NCBI GenBank assembly: GCA_902799385.1
Contig: CADCAK010000004.1
Span: forward strand, 29,248 to 93,247
DNA from: an uncultured bacterium
Lineage (GTDB): Bacteria > Verrucomicrobiota > Kiritimatiellia > RFP12 > UBA1067
Direction: 5' to 3'
DNA: 64,000 nt
Part shown: positions 1 to 7,044 of the stretch, one piece after another
How positions within the stretch are numbered: the first letter of the stretch is position 1
Layout of the letters: each line of letters begins with the position of its first letter
Notes under the pieces: model-generated
The model's database searches: none
What the model was told of the DNA's origin: nothing
Seen by the model: only the letters and a program-made list of their open reading frames with translations
Translations under genes and position numbers: made by a program

Positions 1-53
1 ACACCCTTTGTGTTCTTTGTGGCTAAAACCGTAACTAAAGCCAAATCTAATTT
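1..53. repeat. 9-mer-type repeat leader upstream of pta
   Basis: The window opens in a CTTTGTG-rich repeat (CTTTGTGTT then CTTTGTGGC, followed by TAAAACC) that runs to just before the pta start at 54. The same motif recurs in inverted orientation downstream of pta (1101-1135) and in direct orientation at 1191-1216, so pta is bracketed by copies of one repeat family. No clear Shine-Dalgarno site is seen before pta. The left boundary lies outside the window. Confidence 0.6.
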
Positions 54-1091
54 ATGAACGCAATCAAGAACATCATTGAAAAGGCCTCGAAGCTGAACGG
101 AACGGTCGTCCTGCCCGAGGGCATGGACCCGCGCGTCATAACCGCCGCATGCGCTTGCGTAGACCGCAAGATCGCGACGCCCGTCGTCCTCGGCACTCCC
201 GAGGAAATCGCCGCCGCAGAGCAGACGGCCAAGCTGAGCTTGGCCGAACGCGGCATCAAGACGATCGACTACACGCAAGGCGACGCGGAGCTCGAAGCTG
301 CGTACCTCGAGGCGTGGAACGCCAAGGAGTCGAAGAAGCCCGCCGAGAAGCAGAAGATCATTGACCTCGCTGCGGCGCAGAAGACTCTTCGCACGAAGCG
401 CATCTACTTCGGCGGCATGATGGTGAAGCTCGGCCGCGTCAACGGCCTTGTCGCCGGTTCCATCGCGTCGACTGGCGACATGCTTCGCGCGGCTTTCCAC
501 ACGCTCGGCACCCAGAAGGGCGTCAAGACGGCGTCGAGCTGCTTTATCCTCGATCTCAAGACCCCGACGGCGTCGGGCGACGAAGTGCTCGCGTTCGGCG
601 ACTGCGCGGTTATTCCCGATCCGACGGCCGAGCAGCTCGTCGACATTGGCCTCGCCACGGCGCAGACGTACCGCGACCTCACCGGCAAGGAGCCGCGTGT
701 TGCGTACCTCTCGTTCTCCACGAAGGGCTCCGCTGCGGGTCCGCTCGTCGAGAAGGTCCAGAAGGCCGTCGAGCTCGCGAAGCCCCGCTTCGAGGAAGCC
801 GGCATCAAGATGGACGGCGAGTTGCAGTTCGACGCGGCGATCGTCCCAGCGACCGGCAGGCAGAAGAACCCGAACGGCGCCGTGCAGGGCGACGCGAACG
901 TCTTCATCTTCCCCGACCTCAACGCAGGCAATATCGGCTACAAGATCGCGCAGAGGATTGGCGGCGCCGACGCCATCGGGCCGAACCTCCAGGGGCTTGC
1001 CAAGGCGATGAACGACCTCTCGCGCGGCTGCTCCGCCGAGGACATCGTTGGAACCATCTGTGTAACATTGCTGCAGTCAACAACTAAGTGA
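54..1091 (+). CDS. pta: Phosphate acetyltransferase
   Basis: The product is a 345-residue single-domain enzyme of the PTA_PTB family. It would interconvert acetyl-CoA and phosphate with acetyl phosphate and CoA in the cytoplasm, the first step of acetate formation. The family pattern is clear: an N-terminal VVLPEGMDPR segment, GLVAGSIASTGDMLRAA near residues 135-150, and the C-terminal PDLNAGNIGYKIAQR and IGPNLQGLAKAMNDLSRG blocks. Length matches stand-alone Pta and lacks the regulatory DRTGG region of long forms. No acetate kinase gene lies beside it here. ATG at 54 is the only start that keeps the complete N-terminal domain. CTTTGTG-type repeats flank the gene on both sides. Confidence 0.95.
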   Translation: MNAIKNIIEKASKLNGTVVLPEGMDPRVITAACACVDRKIATPVVLGTPEEIAAAEQTAKLSLAERGIKTIDYTQGDAELEAAYLEAWNAKESKKPAEKQKIIDLAAAQKTLRTKRIYFGGMMVKLGRVNGLVAGSIASTGDMLRAAFHTLGTQKGVKTASSCFILDLKTPTASGDEVLAFGDCAVIPDPTAEQLVDIGLATAQTYRDLTGKEPRVAYLSFSTKGSAAGPLVEKVQKAVELAKPRFEEAGIKMDGELQFDAAIVPATGRQKNPNGAVQGDANVFIFPDLNAGNIGYKIAQRIGGADAIGPNLQGLAKAMNDLSRGCSAEDIVGTICVTLLQSTTK

Positions 1092-1096
1092 ACATG

Positions 1097-1236
1097 TTTA
1101 TTAGCCACAAAGAACACAAAGAGCACAAAGGGTGTTGGAGCTGGGGTTGCACCCCAGACCCCGTGCGCCGTATGGCGCACCTCTATGTGAACTTTGTGAC
1201 CCTTTGTGGCTAAAACTAATGTGGCTAAAACCGTGT
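1097..1236. repeat. Composite intergenic element: inverted and direct CTTTGTG repeats around two perfect hairpins
   Basis: The block starts with an inverted copy of the repeat seen at 1-30: TTAGCCACAAAGAACACAAAG at 1101-1121, then ACAAAGGGTGT at 1125-1135, with a 9-nt period CACAAAGNN. Two perfect palindromes follow: CTGGGGT-tgc-ACCCCAG at 1141-1157 and GTGCGCC-gtat-GGCGCAC at 1163-1180. A direct copy, CTTTGTGACCCTTTGTGGC, comes at 1192-1210, and GTGGCTAAAAC is repeated just before kdsD. Paired palindromes resemble REP/BIME elements, but no U-tract follows, so it is not an obvious terminator. Confidence 0.65.
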
Positions 1237-1251
1237 AAAACCTAAACGACC

Positions 1252-2403
1252 ATGACTGACAACAAGATGATCGAGCGCGCGAAGCAAGTCTTCGCGGTGG
1301 AGATCGAGGGCCTTGAGAAGACCCGCGACTCCCTCGGCGCGTCTTTTGTCAAGGCGGTCCGGCTCATTCTCGACACCGTCTCGGACGGCGGCATCGTCGT
1401 CGTCACCGGCGTCGGCAAGAACCTGCACATCGCCGAGAAGATGAGCGCCATCTTCTCGTCGACTGGCACGCGCTCGATCGTCCTCAACCCCGTGCAGGCG
1501 ATGCACGGCGACCTCGGCATGGTCTCCGCTAAGGACGTACTTGTCGCGCTCAGCTTCTCGGGCGAGTCGGCCGAGGTGAACAACCTGATACCCGCGATCC
1601 GCCGCCACGGGCTCAAGGTCATCTCGATGACCGGCCGCCCCGACTCGACGCTCGCGCAGATGAGCGACTTGCATCTCGAGATTCCGTGCGGCAAGGAGGC
1701 GTGTCCGTTCGGCATGGCGCCGACGAACTCGACGACGGCCACGATGGCGATGGGCGACGCGCTCGCGATGGTGATGATTGACGCGCAGAAGTTCCCGGTC
1801 GAGGACTATGCGATGAATCATCCGGCGGGAGCGATCGGCAGGGCGCTTGTCATGAAGGTGACGGACGTCATGCGCGCGGGCGAGCGGCTCGCGAAGGTCG
1901 GTCCGGAGGCGACGGTGCTTGATGCGCTGATGGCGATGACGAAGGCGCAGGGCGGCAGTGCCGTTGTCGCAGATGCGGACGGCAAGCTGCTTGGTATCTT
2001 CACCGACGGCGACTTCCGCCGGCTGATGAGTGAGAGGGTGCTTTCGCCTGCGGCGGGTGCTTCTGCGGCTTCGCACCCCTCTAGCGACTGCTTGCGCGGT
2101 TCGCTTCGCTCGGGGGATATGCTAGTGCCTTCGCGCGGCAAAGCCGCGCTAGTGCAAGGTGCTGACACCAAGCACCAAGCACCAAACACCAGCGAAGCGC
2201 AGGCACCAAGCACCATCTTAAAAGACCCTATCTCCCTCTACATGACAAAGACTCCGCTTTTCGTCCGCGACGACGTGTACGCGGCGGAGCTTCTCAAGAT
2301 CTTCGAAAGGAAGCGCATCGACGACCTGCCGGTGTGCGACGCGTCCGGTCGGGTGGTCGGGCTCGTGGACATTCAGGACCTTCCCAAGATGAAGGTCCTC
2401 TGA
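1252..2403 (+). CDS. kdsD: D-arabinose 5-phosphate isomerase (KdsD/KpsF type) with in-frame repeat insertion
   Basis: The enzyme would convert ribulose 5-phosphate to arabinose 5-phosphate, the first step to KDO for lipopolysaccharide. The SIS sugar-isomerase domain covers about residues 35-190 (VVTGVGKN, LSFSGES and MTGRPDS motifs; NHPAGAIGR at its end). Two CBS domains follow, about 200-262 and 325-383. The chain is 383 residues against about 325 for typical KdsD. The excess is a segment at about residues 263-321 lying exactly between the two CBS domains and encoded by a dispersed palindromic element also found in coaE and uvrA. Reading frame and both CBS domains are intact, so the protein is probably functional. 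It implies a Gram-negative LPS envelope. Confidence 0.93.
   Translation: MTDNKMIERAKQVFAVEIEGLEKTRDSLGASFVKAVRLILDTVSDGGIVVVTGVGKNLHIAEKMSAIFSSTGTRSIVLNPVQAMHGDLGMVSAKDVLVALSFSGESAEVNNLIPAIRRHGLKVISMTGRPDSTLAQMSDLHLEIPCGKEACPFGMAPTNSTTATMAMGDALAMVMIDAQKFPVEDYAMNHPAGAIGRALVMKVTDVMRAGERLAKVGPEATVLDALMAMTKAQGGSAVVADADGKLLGIFTDGDFRRLMSERVLSPAAGASAASHPSSDCLRGSLRSGDMLVPSRGKAALVQGADTKHQAPNTSEAQAPSTILKDPISLYMTKTPLFVRDDVYAAELLKIFERKRIDDLPVCDASGRVVGLVDIQDLPKMKVL
2038..2216 (+). repeat. In-frame palindromic insertion element, copy A (kdsD)
   Basis: About 180 bp translated in frame within kdsD, with recognisable peptide blocks [30 protein letters not shown] and KHQAP. At DNA level it holds GGGTGC...GCACCC (2055-2078), an imperfect hairpin around 2084-2104 and a perfect GCGCGGC-aaa-GCCGCGC hairpin (2133-2149), then a heptamer tail CACCAAG CACCAAG CACCAAA CACCAGC. 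The same order occurs in copies B, C and D, always in the same frame. Confidence 0.9.
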
Positions 2404-2435
2404 TACAGTAGGCACCTTAAGAAAGGAACGAGAAA

Positions 2436-3143
2436 ATGAACAGGAAAATCGTGATGATGACGGCGACGGCCCTCGCGGCCGCAGTGGCGTTCGCGGCCCC
2501 CAGGTCCTCCAGGAAGGCCCCGGCCGCCGCCGGAGGCGACGACGCGCCCACAACCGGTAAGGAGGCGAAGATACTCATCGACCAGTTCCCGAAGCTCGGT
2601 CGCCAGTCCACGCTCGCGGCGCCGTCGCTCCAGGGCAGCTCCATCGTCGGCAAGTGCTACGCGAAGCCGAGGAGCTGGATCGTCCTTGAGACGAAGTACA
2701 CGACTTTCGTGAAGTGGCAGGACCAGCTCACATTCACGTGGCACGTCCTCCTCGAGACGAAGAGCGCGCCGGAGAACAAGGGCAACAAGGAAGGCCTCGC
2801 GCCCTACTCCTATTTCACGACCGCTGTGACCTACCAGAACATCCCGCAGGGCTCGCACGCGGCTTCCGTGTGCCTGCACCCCAGCTACCTTGAGCGCTTC
2901 GGCGAGGCCAAGGCCGTCGGCCTCGTCATTACCAACGCGAAGGGCGAGGTGCTGCAGGGCGACAGCGACGGCACGGTAGGACCCATCAAACCACACACGA
3001 AGTGGTGGGACGACCAGAAGATCATGAACGACCAGCAGGCCGACGGCAAGCCGACCATCGAGCGCCGTCAGGGCCTGACGGACCGCTCCAAGACGATCTG
3101 GGCGCTTGTCAACCCGAACGACTACGAGCAGGTTGCGCAGTAA
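2436..3143 (+). CDS. Secreted protein of pilus-like locus (Amuc_1102 position)
   Basis: A 235-residue protein starting with a signal peptide (MNRKIVMMTATALAAAVAFA, cleavage likely after AFA-AP). An A/P-rich linker follows, then a domain from about residue 60 rich in alternating beta-type segments (GKCYAKPRSWIVLETKYTTF, QDQLTFTWHVLLETK). I do not recognise a motif-level family. Its place directly upstream of the PilM-PilN gene matches Amuc_1102 in the Akkermansia Amuc_1098-1102 locus, whose product is, as I recall, an Ig-like fold linked to type IV pili; homology here is inferred from synteny. AGGA at 2424-2427 lies 8 nt before the ATG. It is likely an envelope component expressed with the next genes. 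Confidence 0.75.
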   Translation: MNRKIVMMTATALAAAVAFAAPRSSRKAPAAAGGDDAPTTGKEAKILIDQFPKLGRQSTLAAPSLQGSSIVGKCYAKPRSWIVLETKYTTFVKWQDQLTFTWHVLLETKSAPENKGNKEGLAPYSYFTTAVTYQNIPQGSHAASVCLHPSYLERFGEAKAVGLVITNAKGEVLQGDSDGTVGPIKPHTKWWDDQKIMNDQQADGKPTIERRQGLTDRSKTIWALVNPNDYEQVAQ

Positions 3144-3240
3144 TTTAGTTAGGTAGTTGGGTAGTTAGGTAGTTCCAGCCACCAAACCACTTAACCACCA
3201 AACTACTAAACCACTAAACCACCAAACTACTAAACCAGGA
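3144..3240. repeat. Two opposed octamer arrays upstream of pilM
   Basis: The left part is three TAGTTRGG-type octamers (3146-3169). The right part is seven 8-nt units: CCACCAAA, CCACTTAA, CCACCAAA, CTACTAAA, CCACTAAA, CCACCAAA, CTACTAAA (3179-3234). CCAGGA and then the pilM ATG at 3241 follow. The two arrays are related as rough reverse complements and could fold on each other. The whole 97-nt gap is repeat; the only ribosome-binding candidate is AGGA abutting the ATG. Confidence 0.8.
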
Positions 3241-4866
3241 ATGGCTAAACGATACTTAACACTCGACATCGGCGCTTCCTCGGTGAAGCTGGCCGAGTAC
3301 GAAGGCGGCAAGGGCGGGCTTACGCTCGTCAACTACGGCGTCGCCGCGCTTGCTGCGCCGCTTGACGCAGGCAACGCCGGTGCGCTCCTTTCGCCGGCGC
3401 TTCTTGAGATCGTCCGCGAGAAGGGCATCAGGCCGGGACCCGTCGCCGTCTCGATTTCGGGGCAGATGGTGTTCCCGCGCTTCGCGTCCATCGCCGCCGC
3501 CGGCGGCGCGGAGAGGTTCGACCAGATGGTCCGCTTCGAGATCGAGCAGAACATACCGTTCCCGATCGACGAGATGATCTGCGACCGCCAGATCCTCGGC
3601 GACAACGAGAACGGCGAGAAGAACGTGATGATCGTCGCCGCGAAGACCGACCAGGTCGAGGATATCGCCGCCGCCATACGCGGCGCCGGGTTCACGCCGG
3701 ACATCGTCGACGTCGCCCCGATAGCCGTCACCAACGTGTTGCGCTACTCCGGCGCGGCCGACGTCGGGTGCTGCGTCGTCCTCGACATCGGCTCCAAGAC
3801 GACCTCCCTCGTGATCGCCGACGGCGACAAGTTGTACAACCGCTCGATCCCTGTCGCGGGCAACACCGTCACCAAGGAGATAGCCTCCGCGCTTGGCTGC
3901 ACTGCCGAGGAGGCCGAGGCGTACAAGCGCGAGAACGCGTACGTCGCGCTCGGCGGCGTGGTTGAAGACGAGGACGAGACGCGCGACCGCGTCTCAAAGG
4001 TGTGCCGCGCCGTGATGACGCGCCTGCACGCCGAGGTGTCGCGCTCAATTAACTTCTACCGCTCGCAGCAGGGCGGCAGCGTCCCCGTGAAGCTCTACAT
4101 CACGGGCGGTACGGCGATTCTCCCGCAGCTCGACCGCTTCTTCGCGGAGAGCCTGCAGCTCGAAGTCGAGTACGTAAACCCGTTCGACGTCGTGGGCGTG
4201 GGCCCCAAGGTCGACGCGGCGGCCCTCGAAGCCGACGTGGCCGTCCTTCCGGCGACGGCGGGTCTCGCGGTCCATGCGGCCGGCCTCGCCGCGTTCTCAA
4301 TCAACCTACTGCCGCCATCGCTCCTGAAGGAGCGCGCCGACGTCGCGAGGATTCCGTTCGTCGCCATCGGCTCCGCCGCGCTCGTCGCGGCCCTGGCGCT
4401 CGTGATGCTCTCGGCTCGCCGCGGCGCCGCCGAGGCCGAGGCCGAGAGCGCCGCCGTGTCGTCCGAGGTGTCGCGCCTCAGGTCTGCGGAGTCGAAGGTC
4501 AAGGAGGCCGCCGCCGTTGAGCGGCGCGAGACCGAGAGGGCCGATGCCTTCAGGCGGCTGTTCGACCGCCGCGCGTCCGCCGTCCGGAAGATCTCCGCCG
4601 TCCGCACCGCTCTCGGCAGCGAGATGTGGATAGAGAAGTGGGAGGGCGACCGCATAACGGTGCGCGGCTGGTCCGACGACCTGAAGACGCTCGTCTCCCG
4701 CACCAAGACCGGCGGCTCCACCGCCGCACAGATAATCGAGGCGCGGCTCAAGGGCTCGCCCGATGTGTCGTCCGTAAAGATCGAGTCGATGACTGACGTC
4801 GGCAAGGACGCCGCGCTCAAGCAGATCGTCATCGTCGTCAAGTTCGGGAAGGAAGAAGCGCGATGA
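3241..4866 (+). CDS. pilM: PilM-PilN fusion protein (FtsA-like ATPase with membrane anchor)
   Basis: A 541-residue protein. Residues 1 to about 350 have the actin/FtsA-like fold of PilM: LDIGASSVKLAEY at the N terminus (phosphate 1), VVLDIGSKTTSLVI in the middle (phosphate 2), and YITGGTAILPQLDRFF (adenosine loop). It continues past the normal PilM end with one membrane segment at about 370-391, an Ala/Glu coiled coil and a small alpha/beta PilN-like domain to the end. So PilM and PilN are one polypeptide, as in the Akkermansia Amuc_1101-type gene (recall, not checked). The role would be the inner-membrane platform of a type IV pilus-like machine. It overlaps the next gene by ATGA. Confidence 0.88.
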   Translation: MAKRYLTLDIGASSVKLAEYEGGKGGLTLVNYGVAALAAPLDAGNAGALLSPALLEIVREKGIRPGPVAVSISGQMVFPRFASIAAAGGAERFDQMVRFEIEQNIPFPIDEMICDRQILGDNENGEKNVMIVAAKTDQVEDIAAAIRGAGFTPDIVDVAPIAVTNVLRYSGAADVGCCVVLDIGSKTTSLVIADGDKLYNRSIPVAGNTVTKEIASALGCTAEEAEAYKRENAYVALGGVVEDEDETRDRVSKVCRAVMTRLHAEVSRSINFYRSQQGGSVPVKLYITGGTAILPQLDRFFAESLQLEVEYVNPFDVVGVGPKVDAAALEADVAVLPATAGLAVHAAGLAAFSINLLPPSLLKERADVARIPFVAIGSAALVAALALVMLSARRGAAEAEAESAAVSSEVSRLRSAESKVKEAAAVERRETERADAFRRLFDRRASAVRKISAVRTALGSEMWIEKWEGDRITVRGWSDDLKTLVSRTKTGGSTAAQIIEARLKGSPDVSSVKIESMTDVGKDAALKQIVIVVKFGKEEAR

Positions 4867-5912
4867 ACATGTCAAGGTACCAGATAACAATGCTCGCGAC
4901 GGGCGGCGCTGCGCTCGTCGTCTCGGCTGCGCTCGGGGTTCTGGCGTTCAGCGCCTACTCGGCGAAGTCCGAGGCGGCTGAGGCGGCTGAAGGCGATTCC
5001 GCCGCCGTGCGTTCGCTGCTCGGCTCGGCCATAAGCCCCGACGCCGCCAGCGTCGCGGCCATCAACAAGAACCGCGACGCGCTCGCCGGATGGACGGAGG
5101 CCGCGATCTCCACGGCCTCCGCCGGCGACCGGAAGATCGACGCCGACGTCAACGAGGCCGCGCTCAAGCAGAAGCTCGTGGACGAGGCCCGCACGATGGC
5201 GGCCCTCCCGGGCGGCGTGGACGGCAGGATCATGAAGGACGTCTCCGCGTTCGGCTTCCCCGAGTTCGTGACCGGCGACAAGCTGCCGGAGAAGGACCAG
5301 CTCCCGCGCCTGCAGCGCCTTTGGGGCGATGTCTGCACACTTGTCGAGACGCTTTCGGACTGCGGTGTAGTCGAGATCGTCCGCATCGCGCCCGCCGTAG
5401 CGAAGCAGCCCGATCCGGCGGCCGAGGCGAAGGAATCCAGGGGGTCGCGTAACCGCAGGAGGAAGGACGCCGCCGAGGAGAAGCCCGCGTATACCGAGGA
5501 GAAGTACTCTATCGAGTTCCGCGCGAAGCCGGCGGCGCTCGTCAAGGTCGTCAACGCGCTTGCGACGTCCCAGCGCTTCGTCGTCCTGGACTCGATCGAC
5601 TTCGCCCGCGAGGGGGACATGATTGGCAAGGCGCTCGGCGAGGGCGAGAAGAGGGGCGCGGACGAGAAGCAGTCCGCTAAGCCGAGGCGCAGGCGCCGCA
5701 GCGAGGCCGAGCAGGAGTTCGGCGAAGCGGCGGCGGCGGAAGATGCGGACAATGGCATCGTGAACGACCCCGCGAAGGAGGCACCGTTCCTCGTCAAGGC
5801 CACTGTCTCTACCTACGACTTCGGCTTCGCCGCGCAGGCGTCCGCCGGCGGGAACCAGGAAGCCATGCCCGACGAGGGCGAGGGCGCCAAGGCAAAGGAG
5901 GGTGAGGAATGA
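4863..5912 (+). CDS. PilO-like inner-membrane protein (Amuc_1100 position)
   Basis: A 349-residue bitopic protein: short N-terminal tail, one membrane helix at about residues 8-30 (MLATGGAALVVSAALGVLAF), then a long Ala/Glu-rich helical stretch and an alpha/beta periplasmic part. Two highly charged low-complexity linkers (about 180-200 and 255-290, R/K/E-rich) divide it. The architecture fits PilO/GspM proteins, and the position between PilM-PilN and a secretin matches Amuc_1100, the Akkermansia outer-surface protein known for host effects. Sequence similarity to Amuc_1100 could not be tested. ATG at 4863 overlaps the upstream stop by 4 nt; ATG at 4869 is a possible alternative. Confidence 0.78.
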   Translation: MNMSRYQITMLATGGAALVVSAALGVLAFSAYSAKSEAAEAAEGDSAAVRSLLGSAISPDAASVAAINKNRDALAGWTEAAISTASAGDRKIDADVNEAALKQKLVDEARTMAALPGGVDGRIMKDVSAFGFPEFVTGDKLPEKDQLPRLQRLWGDVCTLVETLSDCGVVEIVRIAPAVAKQPDPAAEAKESRGSRNRRRKDAAEEKPAYTEEKYSIEFRAKPAALVKVVNALATSQRFVVLDSIDFAREGDMIGKALGEGEKRGADEKQSAKPRRRRRSEAEQEFGEAAAAEDADNGIVNDPAKEAPFLVKATVSTYDFGFAAQASAGGNQEAMPDEGEGAKAKEGEE

Positions 5913-6994
5913 TTTCCAGGAATTCCGGAGGCGGCTTCTTTGCCGCGCATTGGGACTGGGCCGTAGCTGCGGCCGGAGTTGTGGCGCTTGTCGCCGGCGC
6001 GGCGCTATTCGCGCTGTCGGGCGGTGGCGACCCCGAGGAGAACGCCGCCGACGTCGTGAACCGCCTTAAGTCGGCGAAGAGGTCCGACACGGGCGTGAAG
6101 CCCGTGGAGATGGCGCCTTACGAGCGCGCGCTCCAGTTCGCGGCCAAGCCGCTGCAGGTCGCCGGGGTGGACGACGTAGCTGGGAACTTCCTCGTCTCGG
6201 GGCCGCGCGTGTTCTGCAAGTTCTGCAAGAAGCCGATCAAGGCTGGCGAGAAGGACTGCAAGTTCTGCGGCAAGGCACAGCCGGAGCCGGAGAAGGTCGT
6301 CGCCGACGCGGACGGAGACGGGCTTCCCGACGACTGGGAGAAGAAGCACGGCCTCGACGTCGCGAAGAACGACGCGGACGCGGACCCGGACGGCGACGGC
6401 TTCACCAACGCCGAGGAGTACGCGGCCGGCACCGACCCGTCCGACCGCAACTCCCATCCCGACTACCTGGATTCGCTCAGGATCGTCTTGCCGGCGAAGG
6501 AGACGGTGCTCCCGTTCTACCTGCGCTCGTACATGAAGACTCCGAACGGCATGAAGCTCGAGTTCTTCGACCCGAAGCGCCGCAACGACTACGGGCAGAA
6601 GGGCTACCGCTACTACGTCCTCGTCGGCGAGGCTATCGGCGACACGGGTTTCGTCGCCAAGTCGTTCGAGCAGAAGGAGAAGAAGGCCAAGATCAAGGGC
6701 TCGAACGTGGAGCGCTCGGTCGACGTTTCCGCCGCGACGATCGTGCGCAAGTCGGACGGCAAGGAGCTCGCGCTCGCGCTTGACGAAAAGCGCAAGCCCG
6801 TGGACGTCCAGGCGACGCTCGAATTCAGCCGAGGCGAGACGAAGACCTTCGACGTGGTGCCCGGCAAAATGATCGATCTATGTGGAAGCAAGTACAAGGT
6901 CGTGGGGGTGGAAAGCATCGGGAAGGGGGCGAAAGTCTCCCTCGAAGATCCGCTTCTCGGGAAAATTCGTGTAATCGAAGCCCTTGAACAGTGA
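5909..6994 (+). CDS. Membrane protein with zinc ribbon and calcium-binding segment (Amuc_1099 position)
   Basis: A 361-residue protein with one membrane helix at about residues 17-37. A CxxC-x9-CxxC zinc ribbon lies at about 103-122 (CKFCKKPIKAGEKDCKFCGK), normally a cytosolic fold. Two thrombospondin-3/EF-like calcium loops follow at about 132-175 (DADGDGLPDDW, then DADPDGDGFTNAEEY). The C-terminal 190 residues look like beta-rich pilotin or GspC/PilP-type domains (KVVGVESIGKGAKVSLEDP), consistent with a secretin partner. The gene overlaps the PilO-like gene by ATGA and precedes the secretin. Zinc and calcium modules in one periplasmic protein are unusual. No enzymatic function is suggested. 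Confidence 0.72.
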   Translation: MISRNSGGGFFAAHWDWAVAAAGVVALVAGAALFALSGGGDPEENAADVVNRLKSAKRSDTGVKPVEMAPYERALQFAAKPLQVAGVDDVAGNFLVSGPRVFCKFCKKPIKAGEKDCKFCGKAQPEPEKVVADADGDGLPDDWEKKHGLDVAKNDADADPDGDGFTNAEEYAAGTDPSDRNSHPDYLDSLRIVLPAKETVLPFYLRSYMKTPNGMKLEFFDPKRRNDYGQKGYRYYVLVGEAIGDTGFVAKSFEQKEKKAKIKGSNVERSVDVSAATIVRKSDGKELALALDEKRKPVDVQATLEFSRGETKTFDVVPGKMIDLCGSKYKVVGVESIGKGAKVSLEDPLLGKIRVIEALEQ

Positions 6995-7012
6995 AACGAA
7001 TTAGGATATAAT
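6984..7012 (+). promoter_or_regulatory. Sigma-70-type promoter for secretin gene
   Basis: TTGAAC (6984-6989), a 17-nt spacer and a perfect TATAAT (7007-7012). The predicted start is near 7019, leaving a leader of about 26 nt with AGGAG at 7030-7034, 10 nt before the ATG at 7045. It overlaps the end of the upstream gene, so the secretin can be expressed separately from the rest of the locus. Confidence 0.75.
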
Positions 7013-7044
7013 ACGCAATACAACTCATTAGGAGCAAGTTCGAT

